Both the position numbers and the translations under genes were made by a program. This document shows, in pieces, positions 8,756-18,620 of a stretch of DNA of 64,000 nt (position 1 is its first letter; the number at the start of each line of letters is the position of its first letter). The notes under the pieces are model-generated. The model was given only the letters and a program-made list of their open reading frames with translations. It was not told where the DNA came from and made no database searches. Source of the DNA: Olsenella sp. oral taxon 807 (GTDB lineage: Bacteria; Actinomycetota; Coriobacteriia; Coriobacteriales; Atopobiaceae); NCBI RefSeq assembly GCF_001189515.2, contig NZ_CP012069.2:558001-622000 (forward strand), in the 5' to 3' direction.

Positions 8756-9685
8756 ATGAAGAAGATCATCGTCTTTGGCGGACTCAACATGGATATGTCC
8801 ATCGAGAGCAGCAGGATCCCCAGTGCGGGCGAATCGGTCGTGGGAAGGGGCTTCCTAGCGACCCCAGGAGGTAAGGGGGGCAACCAGGCGGTGGCCGCCG
8901 CCCGCATGGGTGCCGATACCTTCATGGTGGGCAAGGTGGGAAACGATCACAACGGTCGCAAGATCACCTCCGAGCTCACCAACCATGGCGTCTCGGTCAT
9001 GAGCGTGAGCCTTACGGCGCGTGCCGCGACAGGCGTTGCCCTCATCGTACGCTCGCAAAGCGAGTATTTCTCCATCGTTGACCCTGGCGCGAACCAGAAG
9101 ATGTCGTACGAGGAGGTGCGCTCAGCCATCCATGGACTCGGGCAGCACAAGAACATCTTCCTGATGTCGCTTGGCGTGGACTTTGATGTCGCGATGCAGG
9201 CGCTTGCCTGTGCCAAGAGGAACCGCCTCTTCACCATGCTTAACGCATCGGGACGCCATGAGCTTCCTGACGAGGCATATCAGGGACTTGACCTGCTCAT
9301 TATCAACAGGACGGACTGTGCGTACCTGAGTGGCATCCAGCCTGTGGACGACGAGGCCTGCGAGAGGGCGCTCAGGCTCTTTGCCGACAAGGGTGTGAAA
9401 GACACGGTCATCCTGCTCAAGGAGAGGGGATCTGCGACGCTGGTGGACGGCAGCTACCTGAGGGTACCTGGCTATGAGGTTGACGTCGTCGATGCCTCCT
9501 GTGGTGGCGACACCTACGTGGGCGAGCTTGCCGCCCGCCTCTCCGAGGGTGGCAGCCTTGCCGAGAGCATGGTCTATGCGTCGGCCGCTGCAGCCCTCTC
9601 GCTCACGAAGGTGGGCGCCCAGGAGTCCATTCCCAGTTGGAGCGAGGTCCAGAGCTTTGTGGAGGACCACAGAACGCGTGCGTAG
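8756..9685 (+). CDS. PfkB-family carbohydrate kinase, ribokinase-like
   Basis: 309 residues. The N-terminal ribokinase signature GGLNMDMS and GGKGGNQAVAAARMG are clear, as is the PfkB C-terminal ATP-site motif near 246-256 (DASCGGDTYVGEL). That motif departs from the usual GAGD: it reads CGGD, keeping the catalytic Asp. The fold phosphorylates sugars such as ribose or adenosine; substrate cannot be fixed from sequence. The ATG at 8756 follows AGGGGAG by eight bases; a GTG at 8747 is less likely. No ribose transporter or RbsD is adjacent; the next gene overlaps its end by a few bases. Confidence 0.85.
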   Translation: MKKIIVFGGLNMDMSIESSRIPSAGESVVGRGFLATPGGKGGNQAVAAARMGADTFMVGKVGNDHNGRKITSELTNHGVSVMSVSLTARAATGVALIVRSQSEYFSIVDPGANQKMSYEEVRSAIHGLGQHKNIFLMSLGVDFDVAMQALACAKRNRLFTMLNASGRHELPDEAYQGLDLLIINRTDCAYLSGIQPVDDEACERALRLFADKGVKDTVILLKERGSATLVDGSYLRVPGYEVDVVDASCGGDTYVGELAARLSEGGSLAESMVYASAAAALSLTKVGAQESIPSWSEVQSFVEDHRTRA

Positions 9686-10796
9686 GAGCACCACGGGGTC
9701 CGATACGCTGGTGGCTGCGGAGGCCGAGGCGTCCGCAGCCGATGCAGCCACTGCGGGTATCGTCTGGTATCTACAGTGGCTGCGGGCGCTGGGCGCCGTA
9801 GCCATCGTCCTTTTACATGCGGTGCGCTCGGTCGAGCTGGCAGACGAGCTCGAGGCTACGGTGCCCGCACTCGTGCGTGCGGAGACGCTCGGGGTGGCCA
9901 TTCTATCGCGCTGGGCGGTGCCGGTCTTCCTGATGATGAGCGGCGCCCTCATGCTCGACCCTGCCAGGGAGATGCCCCCGCGTAAGCTCGCACGTCACAT
10001 CTGGCGCATCGTCTTCGTGCTGGCCACCTTCGGCTTTGCGTTTTGCGTCATGGAGGTCGCCTACGATGCCAAGATGGTCGATGCTAGGGTGCTTGTCGTA
10101 GCTTTCGCCAATCTTTTGAGGGGACACTCCTGGGATCACCTCTGGTACCTCTACGCCACCCTTGGCCTCTATGTGCTGACGCCCTTCCTGCGCTGGGCGG
10201 TGCGCCGCCTTTCCTGGCGCTCTCTCTGCGTTGCGTGTGTCGCACTGTGGCTCCTCTGCTGCGGCACCCCCACGCTTGTGGTACTGGGGTGTGAAGAGGG
10301 TCCGGTGCAGGTCGTTGCCACCGGTTGCGGCTGGGCGTTTCCGCTGCCGTATTACCTGGCGGGTTATCTGCTGCACCATAGCGGGGGGCGCATCCTAAGA
10401 CGTTGGCCCGCATGGGTGGCGGTGGGTGCGCTGGCCGCCAGCTTGGGTGTGTTGGCCATGTGGGTGGACATTGGTGAGCTCGTCCTTCCCGAGTATGCCC
10501 TCGTGCTGCCCTTTGGCGCTGGCGTCTTTGTGCTTGCTCGAAGGTTCTTGGACTCGCGGCAGGTCGGTGCCCCGTGGATATGCGTGCTTGCCGACTATAG
10601 CCTGGGTATCTATGTGATCCATCCGCTCTTCGCCCATCTGCTCATCGATTTGGGCCCCGTCGCGGGCGTGGCAGCATGCTTTGGGAGCATGGGGATCCTC
10701 TTGCTGCAGCTCGCCATCGTCACCCTCGGCATCTTCGGCTCCATGGGCGTCGTCCGCTGCGTGCGCAGGGTTCCGGGCTTTGCGAAAAAGATCTGA
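9678..10796 (+). CDS. Acyltransferase 3 family membrane protein
   Basis: About 372 residues with roughly ten transmembrane segments. The N-terminal WYLQWLRALGAVAIVLLHAV (Arg and His of the family active site) and HLWYLYATLGLYVLTPFL match the acyltransferase_3 (OafA/WecH-like) family. These enzymes O-acetylate surface sugars, peptidoglycan or lipids. The start is uncertain: GTG 9678 overlaps the kinase stop and is preceded by GGAGG, while GTG 9711 is an alternative; the open frame extends far upstream inside the kinase and is not credible there. It ends opposite the AraC gene across a repeat-containing gap. Confidence 0.8.
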   Translation: MRRSTTGSDTLVAAEAEASAADAATAGIVWYLQWLRALGAVAIVLLHAVRSVELADELEATVPALVRAETLGVAILSRWAVPVFLMMSGALMLDPAREMPPRKLARHIWRIVFVLATFGFAFCVMEVAYDAKMVDARVLVVAFANLLRGHSWDHLWYLYATLGLYVLTPFLRWAVRRLSWRSLCVACVALWLLCCGTPTLVVLGCEEGPVQVVATGCGWAFPLPYYLAGYLLHHSGGRILRRWPAWVAVGALAASLGVLAMWVDIGELVLPEYALVLPFGAGVFVLARRFLDSRQVGAPWICVLADYSLGIYVIHPLFAHLLIDLGPVAGVAACFGSMGILLLQLAIVTLGIFGSMGVVRCVRRVPGFAKKI

Positions 10797-10816
10797 GCGT
10801 CACGCTCTTCGCGCAA

Positions 10817-10878
10817 GGCGGCACCCCGCACTGCTCGGCGGCGCCACGACATGCACGGCGGCACCCCGCACTGCTCGG
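10817..10878. repeat. Two 22-bp direct repeats, 40-bp period
   Basis: The sequence beginning GGCGGCACCCCGCACTGCTC is present at 10817-10838 and again at 10857-10878, exactly 40 bp apart, just after the acyltransferase stop. No hairpin-plus-U-tract was seen with it. Confidence 0.8.
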
Positions 10879-10882
10879 TCGC

Positions 10883-11056
10883 GTTGTGAGTGAATCACTC
10901 ACAACGTCGCCACGAAGTGAGTGGTTTTTCTCGTCAAACGAGCCGTGCAGCGATACCAGCGAATAGAATATGTGCAGGTCAGAGGCTTATTGAAGGAATT
11001 CTCGAAGTGAGTGATCCACTCACTTCAGCTCTACAAAGTGAGTGGATCACTCACTT
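10883..11056. repeat. Cluster of GTGAGTG palindromes between convergent genes
   Basis: Three inverted repeats share one core. 10883-10905 is a perfect palindrome with 11-bp arms (GTTGTGAGTGA / TCACTCACAAC). 11004-11026 has 10-bp arms (GAAGTGAGTG / CACTCACTTC). 11036-11056 has 9-bp arms (AAGTGAGTG / CACTCACTT). A single half-site (GAAGTGAGTGG, 10914-10924) is followed by TTTTT. The region lies between the 3' ends of the acyltransferase and araC genes, so it could be a terminator set, a protein-binding array or a dispersed palindromic repeat. Confidence 0.85.
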
Positions 11057-11086
11057 CGCAAAGAGGGTCGGCCGTCTGACCTCTGG

Positions 11087-11971
11087 CTACTGGAACATGA
11101 TCGGGATCTCCCGCTCAGGAAGTGTTCCCGCAAGACCACGCCTGCGCCACTCCCGGGGTGACATGCCGTGGTAGCTCTTAAAGGCGCGTGAGAAGTGCAG
11201 CTGGTTGGCATAGCCTACGGCCCTACCTACCTGTGCGATCGGTAGGGACGTGAGCTTGAGTAACTCCGCCGCCTGGCTCATGCGGCATTCCATCAAAAGC
11301 TGCTGGGGCGAGCGACCTACCACCTTCTTGAAGAGCGAACCCAGATAGCTTCGACTGAGGCCGACGCCTGCGGCAACCTCCTCTATCGTGATGCCGTCCT
11401 GATAGCCCTCCTCGATGAGGCGGATCGCTTCCCGGACATAGCGATCCTCGAGCCTCTCCTCTCCACTGGCAGTCGGTCTTTCCATCGATCTCATGAATGA
11501 GTCAAAGAAGAGGCAGACATGACCCATGACGCTCAGAGGACTCTCATCTCTGTGGTCCACAATGTAGAGCATCTCCTGCATCATGCGGTCTCGCTGCTCT
11601 TGGGAGGTGGGCCGGTAGCGGGGGTTGTCCTCGCTAAGTCCCAGCGCCTCAAGCCGCTCGCGCATTCGGGGGCCATCAAACTCGATCCAGATGTACTGCC
11701 ACGGGAACGACCAGTCCGCCTGGTAGGTGTTCACCTGCTCGGGAAAGATCATGAAGCCCTCTCCCGCCCCCAGCTCGATGCAACTGACCTTTGTGTCTCG
11801 CCTCGTGTAGTCGAGTCGCCCCTTACCCAGGATAACGTAGTGAAAGAGGTAGTGACTGCGCCTGGCAGGACCAAACGCATATCCTGGCCCACAGACCTCA
11901 CGCCCGTACTGGTAGGGTGTGATGTCAATGAACCCACCACCCTTGAATACCGAAGAGACGAGATCGGCCAT
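11087..11971 (-). CDS. msmR: AraC-family regulator of the alpha-galactoside operon
   Basis: 294 residues. An N-terminal cupin-like sugar-sensing domain (about 20-160) precedes a C-terminal AraC/XylS double helix-turn-helix (about 185-285) with ITIEEVAAGVGLSRSYLG, FKKVVGRSPQQLL and VGYANQLHFSRAFKSYHGMS. The layout matches MsmR/RafR. It is divergent from the msmKEFG-aga-galTK operon with about 126 bases between starts, so it most likely activates that operon in response to raffinose or melibiose. GGGAG precedes its ATG. The AT-rich stretch near 12004-12022 probably holds its own promoter. Confidence 0.88.
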   Translation of the reverse strand: MADLVSSVFKGGGFIDITPYQYGREVCGPGYAFGPARRSHYLFHYVILGKGRLDYTRRDTKVSCIELGAGEGFMIFPEQVNTYQADWSFPWQYIWIEFDGPRMRERLEALGLSEDNPRYRPTSQEQRDRMMQEMLYIVDHRDESPLSVMGHVCLFFDSFMRSMERPTASGEERLEDRYVREAIRLIEEGYQDGITIEEVAAGVGLSRSYLGSLFKKVVGRSPQQLLMECRMSQAAELLKLTSLPIAQVGRAVGYANQLHFSRAFKSYHGMSPREWRRRGLAGTLPEREIPIMFQ

Positions 11972-12026
11972 CTAGCTCCCATGCGTTGGATCGAGCATTT
12001 ATCCATATTTATATAGCAATATGCCA

Positions 12027-12055
12027 TTCAAGTCGTCCTCCACACTATGTACATT
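12027..12055 (+). promoter_or_regulatory. Candidate promoter of the alpha-galactoside operon
   Basis: TTCAAG (12027-12032) and TACATT (12050-12055) are separated by 17 bp, 42 bases before the msmK ATG and in the gap shared with the divergent AraC gene. The -35 match is weak, which would fit an activator-dependent promoter. Confidence 0.45.
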
Positions 12056-12097
12056 TTACTCAACAGGCCACTGCGTGGGGATGAAAGGGGAGAGACG

Positions 12098-13207
<1,110 letters not shown>

Positions 13208-13226
13208 TGCAGAAGGGAGTGAGGGC

Positions 13227-14576
13227 ATGAGTATGACACGAACCAAGCGGAGTATGGCGCACACGTTGCCAGGCCTCCCGTGTTCCCGCCGATCATTTCT
13301 TGGCTTGTCCGCGAGCGTCGTTGCGGCGATGGGGTGTGGTCTTTCTGGCTGCGGCAGGCCAACTGACGCGCACGGAGTCTCTCAGATAGAGGTCGTCACG
13401 TACAAGCCCGAGGCGGTCAAGATATTTGACGCCTTGGAGGAGCGCTTCAATTCCTCTCACGATGATATCAAGGTGAGCATCAGCTGTCCCAATGATGCGA
13501 CAACGGTCCTCAAGACCCGCTTCATTCGAGGGAACTATCCCGACATCATCGCGATCGGTGGGGACATCACTTACTCGGACTTCGTGGAGGCAGGTGTGCT
13601 TCGGGACCTCTCTGACTACCCGAGGTTTAAGGAGGTGAAGCAGTCGTACACTGACATCTTGGAGACCTTGGAGTACGTGCCCACAAGGGGTAGCTTCGGC
13701 GTTCCCTACATGTCGAACGCGGCCGGCATTCTCTATAACCGCGCGATGTTCAAGGAGCGAGGGTGGGACGTCCCCGGGAGCTGGAGCGCGCTCATGGCGC
13801 TCTGCGAGCAGATCAGGGGCGAGGGGGTCCTGCCGTTCTACCTAGGCCTCAAGGACACCTGGACCTGCCTCGCACCGTGGAACGCCTTGGCGGTCGAGCT
13901 CGCGCCCACTGACCTCTACCAGCAGGTGAACGAGGGAAGGGCACGCTTCTCTGAGTACTACCGCGACCCTGCGGAGAAGCTCCTGAAGATCGTCAGCTAC
14001 GCGCAGGAGGGTCCGGTCGCCTATGGTTACAACAATGCCTGCACCGCATTCGCGAAGGGCGAGTCGGCGATGTACCCCATCGGATCCTACGCGATCCCAC
14101 AGATTCTCTCGGTGAATCCCGATCTTGACATAGACTCGTTCGTGATGCCGGGCTCTGACGACCCCAGCCAGCTCGTCCTCAACTCTGGCGTTGACCTGCA
14201 GCTCTGCGTTACGACCGCCTGCGAGGACGTCGAGGGCGCCTACAAGGTCCTCGACTTTCTCACCGATGCCCCAAACATCCAGACGTACATAGACGACCAG
14301 ATCGCCGTACCCTGCCTCAATGGAGACTTCAGACTCTCGGGTATGCTCGACGGTATGAGGGGCTACATCGATGGGGCACGGGTCGCAGATTACCAAGACC
14401 ATCACTATCCCAGCGAAATGTCGGTCGACGCGATGATCCAGGCCTTCGTCATCGACGGCGACGTGGACGCCTTCCTCTCGAAGTTTGATACCGACTGGAA
14501 GCGCTATAACCGAGACGTCATCCGCAAGGTTCAAGAATACGAGCAGACCCACGGAAAGGGAGGTGCTGACCAATGA
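13227..14576 (+). CDS. msmE: Sugar-binding lipoprotein of the ABC importer
   Basis: 449 residues, extracytoplasmic solute-binding protein family 1. The N-terminus has a twin-arginine-like motif SRRSFLGLS followed by a hydrophobic stretch and lipobox LSGC (Cys near 42), so the mature protein is a membrane-anchored lipoprotein. The body has family features including YNRAMFKERGWDVPGSW. It should bind an alpha-galactoside such as raffinose or melibiose, inferred from the linked alpha-galactosidase. It is 19 bases after msmK and overlaps the next permease gene by four bases. Confidence 0.9.
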   Translation: MSMTRTKRSMAHTLPGLPCSRRSFLGLSASVVAAMGCGLSGCGRPTDAHGVSQIEVVTYKPEAVKIFDALEERFNSSHDDIKVSISCPNDATTVLKTRFIRGNYPDIIAIGGDITYSDFVEAGVLRDLSDYPRFKEVKQSYTDILETLEYVPTRGSFGVPYMSNAAGILYNRAMFKERGWDVPGSWSALMALCEQIRGEGVLPFYLGLKDTWTCLAPWNALAVELAPTDLYQQVNEGRARFSEYYRDPAEKLLKIVSYAQEGPVAYGYNNACTAFAKGESAMYPIGSYAIPQILSVNPDLDIDSFVMPGSDDPSQLVLNSGVDLQLCVTTACEDVEGAYKVLDFLTDAPNIQTYIDDQIAVPCLNGDFRLSGMLDGMRGYIDGARVADYQDHHYPSEMSVDAMIQAFVIDGDVDAFLSKFDTDWKRYNRDVIRKVQEYEQTHGKGGADQ

Positions 14577-15445
14577 GCGACACGACAGGAAAGCTCAAGG
14601 GGGCCAGTGACAGGAGAAGGATGTTTCTGCTGGTCTTGATCCCCGTGCTCATCCTCTTCTTCACCTTCAACACGCTGCCCCTCATCAAGGGCCTCATCTA
14701 CAGCTTCACGAATTACAAGGGCTATGGGTCCTTTGACTGGGTGGGACTCAGGAACTACGCCGACCTCTTCTCAGATTTGCGCGTGGGCAACTCCTACCTC
14801 TTCACCTTCAAGTTGGCGATCGTCGCAACCATCGTCACGAACGTGATCAGTCTCATGATGGCTCTCGCGCTCAGCAGCAGGATCCGCTTCAAGAGTGCGC
14901 TGCGCGGACTCTACTTCATCCCCAACATCCTAGGCGCCCTCGTTGTCGGCTACATCTTCAACTACTTCTTCACCTACATCGTCCCCGTGCTTACCAACAC
15001 GACGAGCCTGCTCGCAAGCAAGGAGTGGGCCTGGACGGCAATCGTGGTGGTGTGCGCCTGGCAGTCCATCGCGATGACGACGCTCATCTACATCTCGGGT
15101 CTACAGACGGTGCCCGAGGACGTCTACGAGGCCGGCTCGCTCGATGGGGCCACGGGATGGAGGAGATTTCGCCACCTCACCTTCCCGCTCATCCTTCCCT
15201 TCTTCACGATCAATCTCGTGCTCTCTATGAAGAACTTCCTGATGGTGTTCGACCAGATCGTCTCCCTGACGAGCGGAGGTCCCGCGCAGAGTACCGAGTC
15301 CATCTCGTACCTCATCTACAAGAACGGCATGAGCGGTGGGCAGTTTGGCTTCCAGAGCGCAAATGCGGTCATCTTCTTCATCGTGATCGTCACGATATCG
15401 GTCCTGCAGATGCGCTTCCTTACTAACAGAGAGGAGCAACTGTGA
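14573..15445 (+). CDS. msmF: Sugar ABC transporter permease, MsmF type
   Basis: 290 residues with about six transmembrane helices and the EAA loop (EAGSLDGATGWRRF, about 182-195) that docks onto the ATPase. CUT1 permease paired with the next gene. Start overlaps the msmE stop (ATGA), indicating translational coupling. Family features such as FFTFNTLPLIKGLIYSF near the N-terminus fit MalF/MsmF-like proteins without the long MalF periplasmic insert. Confidence 0.92.
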   Translation: MSDTTGKLKGASDRRRMFLLVLIPVLILFFTFNTLPLIKGLIYSFTNYKGYGSFDWVGLRNYADLFSDLRVGNSYLFTFKLAIVATIVTNVISLMMALALSSRIRFKSALRGLYFIPNILGALVVGYIFNYFFTYIVPVLTNTTSLLASKEWAWTAIVVVCAWQSIAMTTLIYISGLQTVPEDVYEAGSLDGATGWRRFRHLTFPLILPFFTINLVLSMKNFLMVFDQIVSLTSGGPAQSTESISYLIYKNGMSGGQFGFQSANAVIFFIVIVTISVLQMRFLTNREEQL

Positions 15446-16296
15446 TGTCTGTCAAGACAACGAAGACTCACGAGCGCTACAACTGGCCTGTCACCATCTT
15501 GCTCATCATCGGCCTTATTACGGTGCTCTTTCCGCTCTACCTGACAATCGTCATAGCCTTCAAGCAGCCGAGCGAGATGTCCAACACCCTTGAGAGCATA
15601 CTCTGCCTGCCTAGGACCTGGGACTTCTCGAACTTCGCCGAGGCCATCGAGGTCACCGACTTCTGGAATTCCCTTGGGGCGAGTGTCCTTGTCACCGCTG
15701 CCACGATGGGGCTCGCCATCATCGTCCACTCGCTTGCAGGGTACGTGATCGGGCGTGCCATGCAGTCGCACAAGGGCTTCAAGCTTTCCTACTACTACAT
15801 CGTGAGCGGTATGTTCGTGCCCTTCGCCATCCTGATGATGCCTCTCATCAAGCAGACGGCCGAGATGCACCTCGACAACATTGTGGGTGTCATCCTGCTC
15901 TACACCGTGTTCTACATGCCTATGAATGTGCTCTTGTACACGGGGTACCTCAAGAACATTCCGGTTGCCCTCGAGGAGGCCGCGCGCGTGGACGGGGCCT
16001 CCACCTGGACCACGTACTGGAGGATCATCTTTCCGCTTATGATGCCCATGCACGCGACGGTGGCGGTCCTCACGGCACTGGGTACCTGGAACGACGTCAT
16101 GACCCCGCTCGTCATCATGTCCGGCTCGGGCATCAATACCCTGCCCTTGGCCCAGCTTACCTTCCAGACGCAGTTTGGCACCAACTACAACCTCGCCTTC
16201 GCGTCCTACCTGCTGGCACTTCTCCCGATGCTGGTCTTCTATCTGTTCGCACAGAAGCAGATCATCAACGGCGTGGTGAGCGGTGCGGTCAAGTGA
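15445..16296 (+). CDS. msmG: Sugar ABC transporter permease, MsmG type
   Basis: 283 residues, six transmembrane helices, EAA loop EEAARVDGASTWTTYW near 180. It is the MalG-like partner of the preceding permease. GAGGAG sits eight bases before ATG 15445, which overlaps the previous TGA by one base; a GTG three bases earlier is possible. A pair of hairpins follows its stop. Confidence 0.92.
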   Translation: MSVKTTKTHERYNWPVTILLIIGLITVLFPLYLTIVIAFKQPSEMSNTLESILCLPRTWDFSNFAEAIEVTDFWNSLGASVLVTAATMGLAIIVHSLAGYVIGRAMQSHKGFKLSYYYIVSGMFVPFAILMMPLIKQTAEMHLDNIVGVILLYTVFYMPMNVLLYTGYLKNIPVALEEAARVDGASTWTTYWRIIFPLMMPMHATVAVLTALGTWNDVMTPLVIMSGSGINTLPLAQLTFQTQFGTNYNLAFASYLLALLPMLVFYLFAQKQIINGVVSGAVK

Positions 16297-16300
16297 TGGG

Positions 16301-16372
16301 CGTCAAGGTGGCGCCTGGTCCTCTTGGCGCCGCCTTGACGTGTGGTTTGAGGCGGTTGTCCCAGGCACCGCC
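16301..16372 (+). promoter_or_regulatory. Paired hairpins between transporter and enzyme genes
   Basis: Left arm 16301-16315 (CGTCAAGGTGGCGCC) pairs with 16326-16340 (GGCGCCGCCTTGACG) with one G-U, loop 10 nt. A second hairpin pairs GGCGG (16351) with CCGCC (ending 16372). No U-tract follows, so full termination is unlikely. Such intercistronic stems commonly stabilise the upstream mRNA or act as partial terminators, which would make importer and enzyme levels differ. Confidence 0.7.
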
Positions 16373-16395
16373 CAGTAAGAGATGGAGCAAGGCGA

Positions 16396-18615
16396 ATGCC
16401 TATCCTGTATGACGAGAAGAGCAACACCCTTACGATCGTGACCGATCACACGAGCTACCAGATGCAGGTGGATGCCAAGGGCTACCTCCTACACCTGTAC
16501 TATGGCACGAGGAGCGCGGGGTGCATGGATTACCTGCTCACCTATGCCGATCGCGGTGGCTCGGCAAACCCTCCCGCCGCCCTGGGCGACAGGACCTACT
16601 CGCTCGATGCGTTGCCGCAGGAGTTTCCCTTCCAAGGTGCCGGTGACTGCAGGAGTCCGCTTCTGCGCGTGAGGGACGCGAGCGGTGCCTTTGGCTGTGA
16701 CTTGCGCTTCTCGTCGTTTCGGATACGAGACGGGAAGTACTCGCTCCCAGGGTTGCCTGCAGCCTACGACGAGGAGGGTGACGGCGCCCAGACCCTCTCC
16801 GTGATCCTTCAGGATCCGCGCCTCGGCCTTGAGGTCGAGCTGCTCTATGGCGTGCTTCCCAGGCTTGACGTCATCTGTCGATCGGCCATCGTGAGAAACG
16901 AGGGGAAAGGGGCGCTTCTCGTGGACAAGCTCGAGAGCGCCTGCCTCGACTTCGTGCACGGCGAGCTCGACCTCATCTGCTTCTATGGTCGTCATGCCAT
17001 GGAGCGCATCCCCTCGCGGCAGCGCGTGGAGCCGGGCTCTCGACTCATCGGGAGTCGGCGCGGCATCTCGTCACACCAGTATAACCCCCTGCTCGTGCTC
17101 GCCGATCGGATGACGGACGAGAGGGCGGGACGCTGCTGGTCCTTGCAGCTCGTCTACAGTGGCGCCTTCAAGGCTGAGGTCGAGCGGGACCAGTATGACC
17201 AGATCCGTGCGCAGATGGGCCTTGGTGAGGAGGCCTTCAGTTACCCCTTGGACCCAGGTGAGTCCATCGTTGCCCCTGAGGTCATCATGAGCTTCTCGGC
17301 CGAGGGGCTCGCTCGCCTGTCACAGCAGCTCCATGAGGTCATCCGCACCCGCGTGTGCAGGGGATATTGGCGTGACCGCGAGCGACCCGTGCTCCTCAAC
17401 AGCTGGGAGGCCTTCTACATGGACTTCACGGGTGAGGACATCGTGGGCATGGCACGCCAGGCTGCCGATCTGGGGATAGACCTGCTCGTCCTCGATGACG
17501 GGTGGTTCTCTGATAGAAACGACGACACCAAGGCGCTCGGTGACTGGTGGGTGAACGAGGAGAAGCTCGGTTGTGACCTCGGTGAGCTCATCAGGCGTGT
17601 GAACGATCTCGGTGTGAGCTTTGGCATCTGGATGGAACCCGAGATGGTGAGCGAGAAGAGCGAGCTCTTTCGTGCGCACCCCGATTGGGCGCTTGCCATC
17701 CCGGGCAAGCACCCGGTCCTCGGTCGAGACCAGCTCGTGCTTGACCTCTCTCGTACCGAGGTCGTTGATGCCCTGTTCGAGCAGATATGCAGCCTTCTTG
17801 ACCAGGGTAACATCGAATACCTGAAATGGGATTACAACCGCAGCATCATCGACGTGTACTCTCACGGAGCCCGTGACCAGGGAGCCGTGCCCTATCGGTA
17901 CATGTTGGGCCTCTATGGGCTGCTGGAGCGCGTCATCGCCCGCTACCCCACGCTGCTCATAGAAGGCTGCGCGGGCGGTGGCGGTCGCTTTGACGCGGGC
18001 ATGCTGTACTACACCCCCCAGATCTGGTGCAGCGACAACACCGACGCGGTCGATCGCCTCACTATCCAGTACGGCAGCTCGTTTGGCTACCCCAGCTCCG
18101 CCGTCGGGGCGCACGTATCCGCCTGTCCCAACCACATGAATGGGCGTGTCACTCCACTGGCCACGAGAGCCTGCGTCGCCATGGCCGGTACCTTCGGCTA
18201 TGAATTGGATCCGAAGCGGCTCTCAAAGAAGGAGTTGGATACGATTCGTGGGCAGGTGCAAGACTTCAGAAAGCTGTCTCATCTGGTGCGCGAGGGCCGC
18301 TACTGGCGCCTAGGGGATCCGCAGCGTGACGCTGTCGTGGGCTGGGAGTACGTCTCGGCCGATGGAGACGAGGCGCTTGTATGCGCGGTTGTGCTGAGGG
18401 TCGAGGCCAACGAGGGCATGCGCTACCTGGTGCCCTGTGGCCTTACCCCAGGTGCGACGTATGTCGAGCGAGCAAGCGGGCGGTATTACCCGGCAGACGC
18501 CCTCATGGACATGGGGATGCCACTGTCAGGGGCCAGAAGCCTGTATGATAGTGTACAGGTCCATTTGTTGCGTTGTGATGGCGTCGCTGACATAAAAGAG
18601 GGAACGAGGAGGTAA
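16396..18615 (+). CDS. aga: Alpha-galactosidase, GH36
   Basis: 739 residues, normal for GH36 (about 720-750). N-terminal beta-supersandwich domain, central TIM barrel (about 330-640) and C-terminal beta domain. The nucleophile is Asp479 in YLKWDYNRS and the acid/base is Asp547 in WCSDNTDAVDR; the LLIEGCAGGGGRFD motif lies between them. It releases galactose from melibiose, raffinose and stachyose. There is no signal peptide, so it acts on imported sugar. The ATG follows GGAGCAAGG; galT begins six bases after its stop. Confidence 0.96.
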   Translation: MPILYDEKSNTLTIVTDHTSYQMQVDAKGYLLHLYYGTRSAGCMDYLLTYADRGGSANPPAALGDRTYSLDALPQEFPFQGAGDCRSPLLRVRDASGAFGCDLRFSSFRIRDGKYSLPGLPAAYDEEGDGAQTLSVILQDPRLGLEVELLYGVLPRLDVICRSAIVRNEGKGALLVDKLESACLDFVHGELDLICFYGRHAMERIPSRQRVEPGSRLIGSRRGISSHQYNPLLVLADRMTDERAGRCWSLQLVYSGAFKAEVERDQYDQIRAQMGLGEEAFSYPLDPGESIVAPEVIMSFSAEGLARLSQQLHEVIRTRVCRGYWRDRERPVLLNSWEAFYMDFTGEDIVGMARQAADLGIDLLVLDDGWFSDRNDDTKALGDWWVNEEKLGCDLGELIRRVNDLGVSFGIWMEPEMVSEKSELFRAHPDWALAIPGKHPVLGRDQLVLDLSRTEVVDALFEQICSLLDQGNIEYLKWDYNRSIIDVYSHGARDQGAVPYRYMLGLYGLLERVIARYPTLLIEGCAGGGGRFDAGMLYYTPQIWCSDNTDAVDRLTIQYGSSFGYPSSAVGAHVSACPNHMNGRVTPLATRACVAMAGTFGYELDPKRLSKKELDTIRGQVQDFRKLSHLVREGRYWRLGDPQRDAVVGWEYVSADGDEALVCAVVLRVEANEGMRYLVPCGLTPGATYVERASGRYYPADALMDMGMPLSGARSLYDSVQVHLLRCDGVADIKEGTRR

Positions 18616-18620
18616 GGCCC

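Noticed and set aside
9474-9677. Upstream extension of the acyltransferase into the kinase gene
   Set aside because: The extra 68 residues are Arg/Pro/Ser-rich shadow of the kinase, with no hydrophobic or family signal.
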